This document shows, piece after piece, positions 17,108-26,027 of a DNA stretch of 64,000 bases. The notes under the pieces are model-generated. The model saw only the letters and a program-made list of their open reading frames with translations, did not search any database and was not told the DNA's origin. The DNA is from an uncultured Clostridia bacterium (lineage in GTDB: Bacteria > Bacillota > Clostridia > Lachnospirales > Cellulosilyticaceae), in the NCBI GenBank assembly GCA_937921505.1, contig CAKZUB010000064.1, positions 30,542 to 94,541 of the forward strand, in the 5' to 3' direction. Position 1 is the first letter of the stretch. Every line of letters starts with the position of its first letter. The position numbers and the translations under genes are program-made.

Positions 17108-18292
17108 TTACTTGGATAAATTAAAGTATCTTTTATACATATAGGGAAGCATATCTTTTAGTCTTGCTTTTGTCACATTATAAGCTGCAATAACAGGTGC
17201 TTCTCCTACCACATTGCCTTCTAAATAATAAGTGATCGTTCCTATTTTATCTCCTTTTGAAATAGGCGCATGCAAGTTGTTCTGATACTTAATGTCATAA
17301 GTTAATTCTACGCTCGCATTATCTTTTCCAACTACAAAAGCTCTTGTTTCATCTATAACAGCTTCAACAAGTGCTTTATCCCCTTTTTTAACAGGAGTTT
17401 TGCCAACTACTGTTCCTATTTGCGGACCAGTTTTAACCATATAGTTTGCAAAACCATAGTCAAGAAGCTGTCCTGCTTCTCGGAATCTTGTTTTACCATC
17501 TGAAGAACCCATAACAACAGCAATAAGACCCATGTCATTACGTGTTGCTGTGGCACTCACACAGTGTTTAGCTTCTGGTGTATAGCCTGTTTTAAGCCCT
17601 GTTATGCCTTTATACCATTTGATCATTTTATTTGTATTGGAAAGTCCGAATTCTGACTCACCACGTCTTGTTTTGTGTGTAATAGTATCCATCCAAATCG
17701 TCAATACTTTAGACGTTTCGGGGTATTTTTTCATCAGTTCTCGTGACATAAGCGCAATGTCATAGGCTGTTGAAACATGTCCGTCCGCGTGAAGTCCACA
17801 TGCATTTTTAAAAACAGTATTGTTCATACCTAATCCTTTTGCACGGTCATTCATCATTTGTACAAACTTTTCCTCACTTCCGGCTATATACTCACCCATA
17901 GCAACAGCTGCATCATTAGCTGATGCAATACAAATACATTTTACTAAGTCTCTGACTGTTTGCTCTTCACCCGGTTCCATAAAAACTTGTGAGCCACCCA
18001 TATGTGCTGCATGTTCACTTACCGTCACCTTGTCATCCCATGTGATCTTTCCTAAACTTATCGCATCATTTATAAGCAAAAGTGTCATGACTTTGGTAAT
18101 ACTAGCTGGTGGCAAAGGAATATCTTTATTATTATCAAGTAATATTTTTCCGCTAGACTCCTCTATCAATACGTAGCTTCTAGCTGTAGATGCTATAGAT
18201 TCCTTTGTTTTTTCGGACGTCGCACCTAATGACTGTGATGTTACCATTATACTTATTAACAGGCTGACCATCAGTATCTTTTTCTTATTCAT
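17108..18292 (-). CDS. D-alanyl-D-alanine carboxypeptidase (second paralogue)
   Basis: 394 residues. A signal peptide (hydrophobic 6-22, ending LGATS) precedes the serine hydrolase domain. SITK (S64-K67), SAND near 127 and LKTGYT near 241 are the three penicillin-binding motifs. A PBP5-like beta domain follows. It is a paralogue of the gene at 14287 but not an adjacent duplicate. It stands alone between two inverted copies of an intergenic repeat, with GGAGG before the ATG. Confidence 0.92.
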   Translation of the reverse strand: MNKKKILMVSLLISIMVTSQSLGATSEKTKESIASTARSYVLIEESSGKILLDNNKDIPLPPASITKVMTLLLINDAISLGKITWDDKVTVSEHAAHMGGSQVFMEPGEEQTVRDLVKCICIASANDAAVAMGEYIAGSEEKFVQMMNDRAKGLGMNNTVFKNACGLHADGHVSTAYDIALMSRELMKKYPETSKVLTIWMDTITHKTRRGESEFGLSNTNKMIKWYKGITGLKTGYTPEAKHCVSATATRNDMGLIAVVMGSSDGKTRFREAGQLLDYGFANYMVKTGPQIGTVVGKTPVKKGDKALVEAVIDETRAFVVGKDNASVELTYDIKYQNNLHAPISKGDKIGTITYYLEGNVVGEAPVIAAYNVTKARLKDMLPYMYKRYFNLSK

Positions 18293-18391
18293 AAGAACCT
18301 CCTTATTATTATTCCCTTTCTAGTATTTGTCATTTCATACAAAATATACTTTTGGTTGATGTATTTTAAAATAAAATCAAATATCTCATCT

Positions 18392-18486
18392 AAATTATTC
18401 ATCTAGGCAAAGTTGTTTCTCATAACAACTTCACATCATGCATCACCTTGAATAACTTAAATCTAAAGATGTGAACTCTATATCAA
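18392..18486 (-). repeat. Intergenic repeat unit B (inverted partner of 16991-17083)
   Basis: The reverse complement aligns to unit A with one gap. It has its own stem TTCACATC (18430-18437) with GATGTGAA (18468-18475) and the shared AACAACTTTG-type tail. It lies between the carboxypeptidase start and the xerD terminator. Confidence 0.75.
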
Positions 18487-18498
18487 TAAGTATACAAA

Positions 18499-18526
18499 AA
18501 AACCAGAGTTTTTATACTCTGGTTTT
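18499..18526 (-). terminator. Terminator of xerD
   Basis: An 11-bp stem (AAAACCAGAGT, 18499-18509, with ACTCTGGTTTT, 18516-18526), 4 bases after the stop, with a T-rich run on the minus strand. Confidence 0.85.
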
Positions 18527-18530
18527 ATTT

Positions 18531-19421
18531 CTAGGCTCTTGGATGTGATTTATTATAAACATCCTTAAGGTCCTCTGTTTCTTTATTAAGTTGTCTGTAG
18601 ACTTGTGTGGTTGAAATATCTGAGTGTCCCAGCATTTGTTGAACAGATTTCAAGTTAGCACCATTTTGAACCAAATGTGCTGCAAAAGAATGTCTTAACA
18701 TATGAGGGGTAATATGCTCTGAAATATTCAGTGCTTTCGAGTAGTTTTTTAAAATTTTCCAGAACCCTTGCCTTGTCATACCATGTCCATTACAATTGAC
18801 AAATAAACATTTATCTGTGTGATCTCTTAAAAGTACATATCTAACTTGTACAAGATATTGATTGAGTGCTGTAACGGCAGATTTCCCAATAGGAATGGTT
18901 CTTTCTTTTTGAGAATCTCGGCAAATAATATAGCCTTGCTGCAAATTAATATCTGTTATTTTAAGTCCAATAAGCTCTGATACTCTAATACCTGTTGCAT
19001 AAAGTAATTCTAGCATTGCCCGATCTCTAATTCCTTTTATATCATTTATATTAGGTTGATCAAGTAGGCGAGTAATTTGATCTTCTGTTAAGACTTTAGG
19101 AACTTTCTTATCAACTTTAGGAAGTGCAATAATGTGTGCTGGATTCTCACTAATAACTTGTTGGTATATAAGATACTGACAAAACGCTCGAATTGAGGCT
19201 AGTGTTCGTGAAATAGTAGCATTAGATTTCCCAACATTTCTCATAGACTCTAAATAGGCATTAATATCTTTATCAGTAAAGGCTATACTATCAGTGCTAT
19301 TAATTTGCCCAAGATAGTTTATAAAATATTTCAAGTCTCTCGCGTAGGATTGGACAGTATTATTGGATGCTGATTTAACGTCTTTTAAATAATATAAAAA
19401 TAACGTGATATATTCCTGCAT
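18531..19421 (-). CDS. xerD: Site-specific tyrosine recombinase XerD
   Basis: 296 residues, the usual XerC/D length. An N-terminal SAM-like core-binding domain (1-105) is followed by the catalytic domain. All catalytic residues can be placed: R146 (GIRVSEL), K172, H240 and R243 (HMLRH), H266 and Y275 (TTQVYRQ). It resolves chromosome dimers at dif. No integrase-type extension or mobile context is seen, and it has its own terminator. XerD is preferred over XerC by overall similarity, but I cannot exclude XerC. Confidence 0.88.
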   Translation of the reverse strand: MQEYITLFLYYLKDVKSASNNTVQSYARDLKYFINYLGQINSTDSIAFTDKDINAYLESMRNVGKSNATISRTLASIRAFCQYLIYQQVISENPAHIIALPKVDKKVPKVLTEDQITRLLDQPNINDIKGIRDRAMLELLYATGIRVSELIGLKITDINLQQGYIICRDSQKERTIPIGKSAVTALNQYLVQVRYVLLRDHTDKCLFVNCNGHGMTRQGFWKILKNYSKALNISEHITPHMLRHSFAAHLVQNGANLKSVQQMLGHSDISTTQVYRQLNKETEDLKDVYNKSHPRA

Positions 19422-19525
19422 GTCTAGTCCCCTTTAACCCTATAATATCATATAATTTGAATTTTAGTTTTATTTCATTATACCTAAAATGACTTTTACT
19501 GTCTAGATTATTTCATTCTTATAGG

Positions 19526-19573
19526 TTATAAAGCAAAACACTTATCTCATAGGATAAGTGTTTTGCTTTATAA
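19526..19573. terminator. Terminator after uraA
   Basis: A perfect 21-bp inverted repeat (19526-19546 with 19553-19573) and a 6-base loop. It lies 3 bases after the uraA stop, with TTTT in the outer arm. Confidence 0.8.
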
Positions 19574-19576
19574 TAA

Positions 19577-20905
19577 TTAGATATCTTTTGGCAACACTTT
19601 ATTTAAAACAACTCCAATGAGTGCTGCAATAGCAAGACCTGATATCGTAATAGTTCCGACAATTGCAATATTGTCAATACTAATTCCGGTTACAAAAATG
19701 ATAGCTGCAATAATTAAATTTCTGCTATGAGTAAAATCAAGTTGTGCATCAACTAATGTTCTTACCCCAACACTTGCTATCATTCCAAAGAGAATAATAC
19801 TGATCCCCCCCATAACAGGAAGAGGTATCGTCTGAATGATTGCAGTAAATTTACCAACCAAGCTAAGAACTATTGCAAAAACAGCAGCAATTCTTATTAC
19901 CTTTGGATCATATACTTTGGTAACCGCAAGAACCCCAGTGTTCTCTCCATATGTAGTATTGGCTGGGCCACCTAAGAGTCCTGCTGTCATTGTTGCAAGT
20001 CCATCTCCAAGTAACGTTCTATGAATCCCTGGATTATCAAAAAAGTTTTTGCCAACTACCGCACCATTTGTTGTAATATCTCCTATATGTTCAATAAAAA
20101 CAACAAGCGCAATAGGTGCTATTGCGATAACAGCCTCCCATGTAAAACTTGGAAGCGTAAAAAGGTGCTTTGTCCCAAGCTTTGAAAAACCAAACCATGG
20201 AGCACTGGCTATAGCTGCTGTATCTACCATCCCTAATGCAAGTGCTACTAAATACCCTACTATTACCGAGATAAGAATAGGTACCATTTTAAAGAAACCT
20301 TTTGCAAATATAGAAACTATAATCATTGTAATAATAACAACAGTTGCTACTAATAAGCCTTGAAGTGGTATGTTAAAAACACCTGAAACGTTATGAAACA
20401 GTGCACTATCAACTTGAAAACCATTACTTGCTAATATTTCAGCCATCTGCTGAGCTTCTGGATTTTGCTCTATAATTGGTGCATATCCCACCATATTGAT
20501 CGCAACTGGACTAAGTCTAAGACCTATAACCATAATAATTGGACCTACAACAATAGGAGGAAAGAAAGATTTTACGCGTTCAACTCCTGCTAGTTTAATA
20601 ACCCCTGCCATTACAACATATACAATCCCTGTTGCAATAATACCACCTTTTACTACGCCAATACCATACGCTTGCAAGGTAATTGCAATAGCTGAAATAA
20701 ATGCAAAACTAGAACCTAAAAATACAGGAACAATGCCTTTTGTAACACTATGAAAAACAAGAGTTCCTATTCCAGCACAAAGTAGTGCAATTCCTGGATC
20801 AAGACCCGTTAAGATAGGTACTAATACTGTCGCACCAAACATTGCAAGTACGTGTTGTAAACCAAGGACAAGTTTTTTACTGCTGCTAATTTGTTCCATA
20901 TTCAT
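19577..20905 (-). CDS. uraA: Uracil permease
   Basis: 442 residues and about 14 hydrophobic segments typical of the NCS2 nucleobase transporter family. Landmarks are LGLQHVLAMFGATVLVPI at the N-terminus, VFIEHIGDI in the middle and GGPANTTYGENTG, the family signature. It imports uracil by proton symport. It is 22 bases downstream of pyrR, and both lie behind a PyrR attenuator, as in Bacillus (pyrR-pyrP). This supports uracil rather than xanthine as substrate. Confidence 0.92.
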   Translation of the reverse strand: MNMEQISSSKKLVLGLQHVLAMFGATVLVPILTGLDPGIALLCAGIGTLVFHSVTKGIVPVFLGSSFAFISAIAITLQAYGIGVVKGGIIATGIVYVVMAGVIKLAGVERVKSFFPPIVVGPIIMVIGLRLSPVAINMVGYAPIIEQNPEAQQMAEILASNGFQVDSALFHNVSGVFNIPLQGLLVATVVIITMIIVSIFAKGFFKMVPILISVIVGYLVALALGMVDTAAIASAPWFGFSKLGTKHLFTLPSFTWEAVIAIAPIALVVFIEHIGDITTNGAVVGKNFFDNPGIHRTLLGDGLATMTAGLLGGPANTTYGENTGVLAVTKVYDPKVIRIAAVFAIVLSLVGKFTAIIQTIPLPVMGGISIILFGMIASVGVRTLVDAQLDFTHSRNLIIAAIIFVTGISIDNIAIVGTITISGLAIAALIGVVLNKVLPKDI

Positions 20906-20927
20906 TTCTCCTTTTAAGTAATTTATA

Positions 20928-21467
20928 TTAATTTTTAATTTCTAGTAAAACAACATTATCTCCATCTGTTTCTTGAATATGAACATGAACGATCTCTTTT
21001 TTAGAAGTAGGGATATTTTTGCCTACAAAATCTGATCGAATTGGAAGCTCACGGTGACCCCTATCTATAAGCGTCGCAAGTTTAATATAGCTTGGCCTTC
21101 CTATATCCATAAGTGCGTCCATTGCAGCACGAACAGTTCTGCCGGTATAAATCACATCATCTACTAAAATGATAGTTTTCCCATTAATATTTGAATGAAT
21201 GATACTTTCTCCGGTAATAGGCTGCGCAAATTTCTTTTCTAAATCATCACGGTAAAAGGTAATATTTATTTTTTCTACAGGAACTTCTATATTTTCAATC
21301 AGTTTTATTTTTTCCGCTAATCTTTTAGCGAGTGGTGCTCCTCTTGTTTCAATACCAACAAGAATAATATCTCTTGCTCCTTTATTATCTTCTATAATTT
21401 CATGAGCTATTCTTGTTAAGGCACGATTCATTGCTGCTTCATCAAGTAATATTTTTTGTTCTTCCAT
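20928..21467 (-). CDS. pyrR: PyrR bifunctional pyr operon attenuator / uracil phosphoribosyltransferase
   Basis: 179 residues. The PRPP-binding motif [11 protein letters not shown] (about 100-110) is intact, and the family ends ([26 protein letters not shown]) match PyrR. It binds UMP and pyr leader RNA to promote early termination. A matching RNA site and terminator lie directly upstream, so it likely controls itself and uraA. AAGGAG precedes the ATG. Confidence 0.95.
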   Translation of the reverse strand: MEEQKILLDEAAMNRALTRIAHEIIEDNKGARDIILVGIETRGAPLAKRLAEKIKLIENIEVPVEKINITFYRDDLEKKFAQPITGESIIHSNINGKTIILVDDVIYTGRTVRAAMDALMDIGRPSYIKLATLIDRGHRELPIRSDFVGKNIPTSKKEIVHVHIQETDGDNVVLLEIKN

Positions 21468-21508
21468 ATCAAACTCCTTACTTTAAATTTATATAGATCA
21501 CTATAAAA

Positions 21509-21540
21509 AGAAGACTTCTTAAGTTAATAAGAAGCCTTCT
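21509..21540 (-). terminator. Attenuator terminator of the pyrR leader
   Basis: A 12-bp stem (21509-21520 with 21529-21540, AGAAGRCTTCTT type) followed on the minus strand by TTTTT. It lies about 40 bases upstream of pyrR. Confidence 0.8.
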
Positions 21541-21592
21541 TAGATATACAATACGCACGCATACGCCTGCATAATCATTTCTTTATTGTACA

Positions 21593-21622
21593 CCTTATTA
21601 GCCTCTCGGACTACTTTAAAGG
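21593..21622 (-). promoter_or_regulatory. PyrR-binding RNA site
   Basis: On the minus strand a CCTT...AAGG stem encloses AGTCCGAGAGGCT (21600-21612). It is one base shorter than the Bacillus consensus ARUCCNGNGAGGYU. Together with the downstream terminator it forms an attenuator responding to UMP-bound PyrR. It begins within 22 bases of the rluD stop. Confidence 0.8.
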
Positions 21623-21643
21623 ATTCATATCTGATTTATTCTC

Positions 21644-22558
21644 TCATATCCTTCTTAATTTGTCAATCATCCTAGTAAAATATTCAGGTAAACTGCTGTC
21701 AAATTCCATATACTCTTCTGTACTCGGGTGAATAAATCCTAATGTTTTTGCATGCAGCATTTGTTTATCTAGTCCAAAGACTGATCTTGATGAACCATAT
21801 ACAGGGTCTCCAAGTAAAGGATGTCCTATATGTTTCATATGCACTCTTATTTGATGTGTTCTCCCTGTAAATAATGTTAGCTCAATATAGGTAAAATTTT
21901 TAAAAGTTTCGAGGACTCTATAATAGGTTTTAGCATATCTGCCACCATTTACTATCGCCATCTTTTTTCTATCTTGCTGTGATCTTCCTATCGGCGCTTC
22001 AACAATACCTTCTGCTTCTTTGAAAGTACCATATACAAGAGCATGATACTTCCGTGAAATATCATGCTCTTGTAAAAGTATTGATAACTTTAAATGTGCC
22101 TTATCATTTTTAGCAATCATCAAAAGTCCTGATGTATCTTTATCAATCCTATGAACAATTCCTGGTCTAATCTCACCATTAATCCCTGAGAGGTTATCTT
22201 TGCAATGGTATAACAGTGCGTTAACTAGTGTTCCTGTGTAGTTGCCTGGCGCAGGATGCACCACCATATCTTGTCCTTTATTGACAATAATAATGTCATG
22301 ATCTTCATAGACAATATCTATAGGGATAGGTTCTGCAACAATATCTACTTGGACAGGACTTGGAATTTCAACTACAATATTATCATTTATTTTGACTTTG
22401 TACTTACTACTTTCACATCTGCCATTCACAGTAACATTGTTTTCATCTATTTTTTTTTGTAAAAATGATCTTGTATAATCTTGCAATTGTTCAGAAAGAT
22501 ATTTATCTAGTCTCGTACCTTCTTCATCTTTAACAATGATATGAATCGATTCTGCCAT
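21644..22558 (-). CDS. RluD-family pseudouridine synthase (YlyB)
   Basis: 304 residues. An N-terminal S4 domain (about 10-75) and the catalytic motif GIVHRIDKDTSGLLM (near 130-145) identify the RluA/RluD family. TGRTHQIRVHM near 240 is also conserved. In Bacillus ylyB sits between lspA and pyrR, exactly as here. It modifies uridines in 23S rRNA, but the position cannot be told from sequence. It lies 4 bases after the lspA stop. Confidence 0.92.
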   Translation of the reverse strand: MAESIHIIVKDEEGTRLDKYLSEQLQDYTRSFLQKKIDENNVTVNGRCESSKYKVKINDNIVVEIPSPVQVDIVAEPIPIDIVYEDHDIIIVNKGQDMVVHPAPGNYTGTLVNALLYHCKDNLSGINGEIRPGIVHRIDKDTSGLLMIAKNDKAHLKLSILLQEHDISRKYHALVYGTFKEAEGIVEAPIGRSQQDRKKMAIVNGGRYAKTYYRVLETFKNFTYIELTLFTGRTHQIRVHMKHIGHPLLGDPVYGSSRSVFGLDKQMLHAKTLGFIHPSTEEYMEFDSSLPEYFTRMIDKLRRI

Positions 22559-22562
22559 GGTC

Positions 22563-23039
22563 TTATTCCTCTTTTTGATGCGGAGCGTCTACTTCTCCAA
22601 AAATGATAACGACAAGTAAAATGCCTACTCCACATACTACTAAAATATCTGCTAGATTAAAGACTGGAAAGTCAATTAATCTAAAATACAAGAAATCTCT
22701 TACATAGCCTAAAGATATTCTATCTATAAGATTGCCAATAGCTCCACTTATTATTAATGTAAAAGAAAGTTTCATAAAGCTTCCTGACTTTGTAGATGGA
22801 ATCTTTCTAAAGTAAATGATTATCATAATAAGTACTAAAATAGTCATACTAATAAGAAACCATTGTTTACCTTGCAGCATACCAAAAGCTGCGCCCCTAT
22901 TTTCTATATACGTTAAATGGAACACATTTGTCCATAATAAAATATCTCTTCCATTCCCAAGTGTCGCAACTGCCCATAACTTCGATAGTTGATCCAAAAT
23001 AATCAACCCACCTATAATTAATGCGGTTATAACCGTCAT
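22563..23039 (-). CDS. lspA: Lipoprotein signal peptidase
   Basis: 158 residues from the chosen ATG. Four transmembrane segments and the two catalytic Asp motifs GNLIDRISLGYVRDF and FNLADILV are present. It cleaves prolipoprotein signal peptides in the membrane. The frame could begin 15 codons earlier at a GTG, but GAAGGAGAG lies in that extension just before the ATG at 23039, so I take the shorter form, which matches family length. Confidence 0.94.
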   Translation of the reverse strand: MTVITALIIGGLIILDQLSKLWAVATLGNGRDILLWTNVFHLTYIENRGAAFGMLQGKQWFLISMTILVLIMIIIYFRKIPSTKSGSFMKLSFTLIISGAIGNLIDRISLGYVRDFLYFRLIDFPVFNLADILVVCGVGILLVVIIFGEVDAPHQKEE

Positions 23040-23084
23040 ATTTCTCTCTCCTTCAGATAATAAATTGACTAAAAAGAACTGCAC

Positions 23085-24167
23085 TTAGCCACACGTTTCT
23101 TCTAAAAACTTCATAGCTTCTTCTACTTCCTTCTCGTTGATATCTGTTACAATGATTGCGTGAGCAATACCTTTAAGAAGTATAAAAGATACTTTGCCAT
23201 ATGCCTTCTTTTTATCATACGTCATGTGCTGCCATATATCAGATGTTGCATATTTGTCTAAAGGCTCTAGAAGTCCAAACTCACGACATAGTTCAATCAT
23301 TTGATCAACTTGTGTAAGATTTAATAAATCTCTTTTATAACTCATGTAGGCGGCCACCACTATACCATAGGCTACACATTCGCCATGAGAGTATTTAAAA
23401 TCACTTAGCGTCTCTATAGCATGTCCAACCGTATGCCCAAAATTAAGAATCTTTCTAACCCCTGATTCTTTTGGATCTTCTTCAACAACACTACACTTCA
23501 CCTGCGAAGACCTATAGGTCATCTCTTCAACAACGCTATCTTCTAAAGAAAGTATTTGATTTTTATATGCTACTAAATATTCAAATAAACTGGCATCATA
23601 AATAAGAGCATGCTTAATGACTTCACTCATACCCCCGATCAATTCTCTTTTAGGCAATGTTTTTAAAGTACTAATATTAGTATAAACTAATAGTGGATTA
23701 TGAAACGCTCCTACTATATTTTTATATTTTAAATAATCTACGCCTACTTTACCACCAATACTGCTATCGTTTTGTGCAACAACAGTTGTTGGAATTTGTA
23801 CAAAAGGAATACCTCTCATATACGTTGATGCTACAAAACCAGCCACATCACCAACAACTCCACCTCCAAGAGCAATAATAAGAGAGCTTCTATCTATTTT
23901 ATGCATTAATAGCGTATCATAAATATCAGTAAGTGTGGTTATATTTTTGGATAGTTCTCCAGCTTTAAAAACGTGAGCATAAGTAGGTGCAATCTGCTGC
24001 CCTATATTTTTAATGGTTTCTAGATAAATGGGTGCAACGTGACTGTCTGTGATAATACAAATACTGCTTGGTTGACATATAGCCTGGATAGACTTTTTAA
24101 GGTCAGTAAAACTATCAGTACACCAAATATCGTAAGGTCTATTATTTACTGCTTTTAATATTTTCAT
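23085..24167 (-). CDS. aroB: 3-dehydroquinate synthase
   Basis: 360 residues, full length. NAD-binding ALGGGVVGDVAGFVAS and the metal/active-site motifs (PTTVVAQNDSSIGGK, LNFGHTVGHAIE) are present. It converts DAHP to dehydroquinate in the shikimate pathway. It overlaps the divIVA stop by four bases. An aromatic pathway gene inside the division cluster is unusual; aroH is far away in the window. Confidence 0.95.
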   Translation of the reverse strand: MKILKAVNNRPYDIWCTDSFTDLKKSIQAICQPSSICIITDSHVAPIYLETIKNIGQQIAPTYAHVFKAGELSKNITTLTDIYDTLLMHKIDRSSLIIALGGGVVGDVAGFVASTYMRGIPFVQIPTTVVAQNDSSIGGKVGVDYLKYKNIVGAFHNPLLVYTNISTLKTLPKRELIGGMSEVIKHALIYDASLFEYLVAYKNQILSLEDSVVEEMTYRSSQVKCSVVEEDPKESGVRKILNFGHTVGHAIETLSDFKYSHGECVAYGIVVAAYMSYKRDLLNLTQVDQMIELCREFGLLEPLDKYATSDIWQHMTYDKKKAYGKVSFILLKGIAHAIIVTDINEKEVEEAMKFLEETCG

Positions 24168-24760
24168 GCTAATTCCTCATCGCTTATAGGCATATATTCT
24201 TTAGTATAAAACAAATCGTCTTTTTCATGATCTTCACTCATTTCCATCTCTTGAAACTCATTATCTTGTTTTGCCAGTGGCTTGTCTTCATTGCTTTCAA
24301 TCATTTCAAGCTGTGCCTGTAATATTTGTTTGAATTGTATTTTATACCCCATATACTGTCTTTTAATTTGTTCTATTTGTTGTGTAAGTTCAAACACTTC
24401 TTGTCTGCCTTTTTCTAGAATTTTACTAACACGTTCTTCTGCAGAAAAAGTCATTTTTTCAGCTCTATGCTCTGCATCTTTTTTAACTTGCTCTGCCTTT
24501 TCATAAGCTGCTGTTTTGGTATCTTGTGCTGTTTTATCTGCTAAGACCAATACATTTTGTATAGTAGCTTCCATAGTTCTATAATATTGAATACTCTCAT
24601 TTAATATATTCATCTTATCCTTAAGTGCATAGTTTTCATTAATAAGCTCTTGATAAGATTTGATAACTTCCTCAACAAATTCATTGACCTCTTCTATATT
24701 ATAGCCACCAAGCTTCCCCTTCTTAAATACTTTGTTTTGTATATCAACTGGTGATAACAT
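24164..24760 (-). CDS. divIVA: Cell division protein DivIVA
   Basis: 198 residues. The N-terminal motif LSPVDIQNKVFKKGKLGGYNIEEVNEF is the DivIVA membrane-binding domain. A long coiled coil rich in Glu, Lys and Gln follows to about residue 150. It marks curved membrane at septa and poles and recruits partners, including the spore chromosome machinery. It is last of the yggS-sepF-ylmH series and overlaps aroB by four bases. Confidence 0.93.
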   Translation of the reverse strand: MLSPVDIQNKVFKKGKLGGYNIEEVNEFVEEVIKSYQELINENYALKDKMNILNESIQYYRTMEATIQNVLVLADKTAQDTKTAAYEKAEQVKKDAEHRAEKMTFSAEERVSKILEKGRQEVFELTQQIEQIKRQYMGYKIQFKQILQAQLEMIESNEDKPLAKQDNEFQEMEMSEDHEKDDLFYTKEYMPISDEELA

Positions 24761-24771
24761 ATAAATCCCCC

Positions 24772-25551
24772 CTATATATACTTTTCAATGCAAATATGCA
24801 TCCTATCTTTCTTAGTTATGCCATTAATCTGCTTTAACTTTATTTTACCATAACCTCTAAGTGTAACAATGTCCCCTTCTTTTAGAGAATAATGAGGTAC
24901 AACAAGTACACCATTACATCTTGCCTTATCATTTTGTATCAGCTTCGCACAAGTTGTTCTAGATATACTAAACCCAGCTGATGCTACTGAATCTACTCTA
25001 AGGGAAGCAACTGTTGTGTTGATTTCCTTAGTTTGTGGGTGTTCTAGCTCCATCTTTGAAAAACAAACCTCTATAAGCTCAATATTTTGATATTTACCTA
25101 TATTGGTTAGTGCTGATGAAATATAATCTATCATATTTTTCTTAATGATCAGATAAGCTCCAAAAGGCTTAATGATAATATCTCCTACTGTATCCCTTTC
25201 TAATCCCATACTTAAAAAAGATCCTAAAAAGTCACGATGAGAAAGCGATTTGCCTATTCCTGTTTTTACAATGATTTTTAAACATGTAATGGGCAATATA
25301 GGATTTTGATCATATGCCGGCAAAAATCCGAGTATTTGCCTCTCAGCATACTCATATCCTCCAAAAAACTGAACATTCCCAAGCTTACTAAGTCCAATAT
25401 GTTTTTGAATAACATGTTTCATCCATTCCACATTATAAAAATCCGTATAAAAAGCTCTATTTTGCGTTTCTCTTTTGTGGGAATACTCTAAAATAGTCTT
25501 AATAAATAATTTCTCTTCTGGGTTGTTAATCGGGTGTAATAGTGTTTTCAT
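24772..25551 (-). CDS. ylmH: YlmH-like S4-domain RNA-binding protein
   Basis: 259 residues. The C-terminal third is an S4 domain (SISRTTCAKLIQNDKARCNGVLV). The N-terminal part has the YlmH pattern FFGGYEYAERQILGFLP. YlmH binds ribosomes and helps rescue stalled complexes in Bacillus. It is in its usual place between sepF and divIVA; the common ylmG (YggT) gene is missing from the cluster. Confidence 0.9.
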   Translation of the reverse strand: MKTLLHPINNPEEKLFIKTILEYSHKRETQNRAFYTDFYNVEWMKHVIQKHIGLSKLGNVQFFGGYEYAERQILGFLPAYDQNPILPITCLKIIVKTGIGKSLSHRDFLGSFLSMGLERDTVGDIIIKPFGAYLIIKKNMIDYISSALTNIGKYQNIELIEVCFSKMELEHPQTKEINTTVASLRVDSVASAGFSISRTTCAKLIQNDKARCNGVLVVPHYSLKEGDIVTLRGYGKIKLKQINGITKKDRMHICIEKYI

Positions 25552-25566
25552 AGTCCCTCATTTTAG

Positions 25567-26004
25567 CTATAACGTTGGATGAAATATGTTTTTTTGCTTA
25601 AGTTTCTCTGGATTAATATGAATATGTTCTGGTACAAAAATAAAAATATTATCTGTAATTTTTTCAACTGATCCATTTAGTGCACAGCTTGCCCCCGTTA
25701 AATAATCAACTGCCCTTTGCATTTCATGCTGATCAATTTTTTCCATATTTACAATGATAGGTTTTTTAGCCTTAATATAAGAACATATTTCTCCCGTCAT
25801 ATCATAATTAAGCATTGTAAAGTTAAGAATCTCCATCTTACTTGGCTGATTAAGTGAGACTATTTTTGCAGAAGACATAGAAGTACTATGGCCTACATTT
25901 CTATTAATCGTTTCACTCTCTCTTGGCACGTCCTCTAATTCATCATCATCAAATTCATCTTGCGGTGAAAATATATTTCTAATTTTCGACATAAAAGAAC
26001 TCAT
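25567..26004 (-). CDS. sepF: Cell division protein SepF
   Basis: 145 residues. A basic/amphipathic N-terminal end (MSSFMSKIRNIFS) serves as membrane anchor, an acidic linker follows, and the SepF core is at about 55-138 (KPIIVNMEKIDQHEMQRAVDYLTGASCALNGSVEKI). SepF bundles FtsZ and ties it to the membrane. It lies between yggS and ylmH. Confidence 0.95.
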   Translation of the reverse strand: MSSFMSKIRNIFSPQDEFDDDELEDVPRESETINRNVGHSTSMSSAKIVSLNQPSKMEILNFTMLNYDMTGEICSYIKAKKPIIVNMEKIDQHEMQRAVDYLTGASCALNGSVEKITDNIFIFVPEHIHINPEKLKQKNIFHPTL

Positions 26005-26027
26005 AAATCTCCTCCTTATTATTTGCT

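Noticed and set aside
18531..19421. XerD as the integrase of a mobile element
   Set aside because: Length and motifs fit the housekeeping recombinase, with its own terminator and no cargo or attachment repeats at its ends.
22563..23084. Longer LspA starting at GTG 23084
   Set aside because: The extension contains the GAAGGAGAG site that serves ATG 23039 and would make the protein too long.
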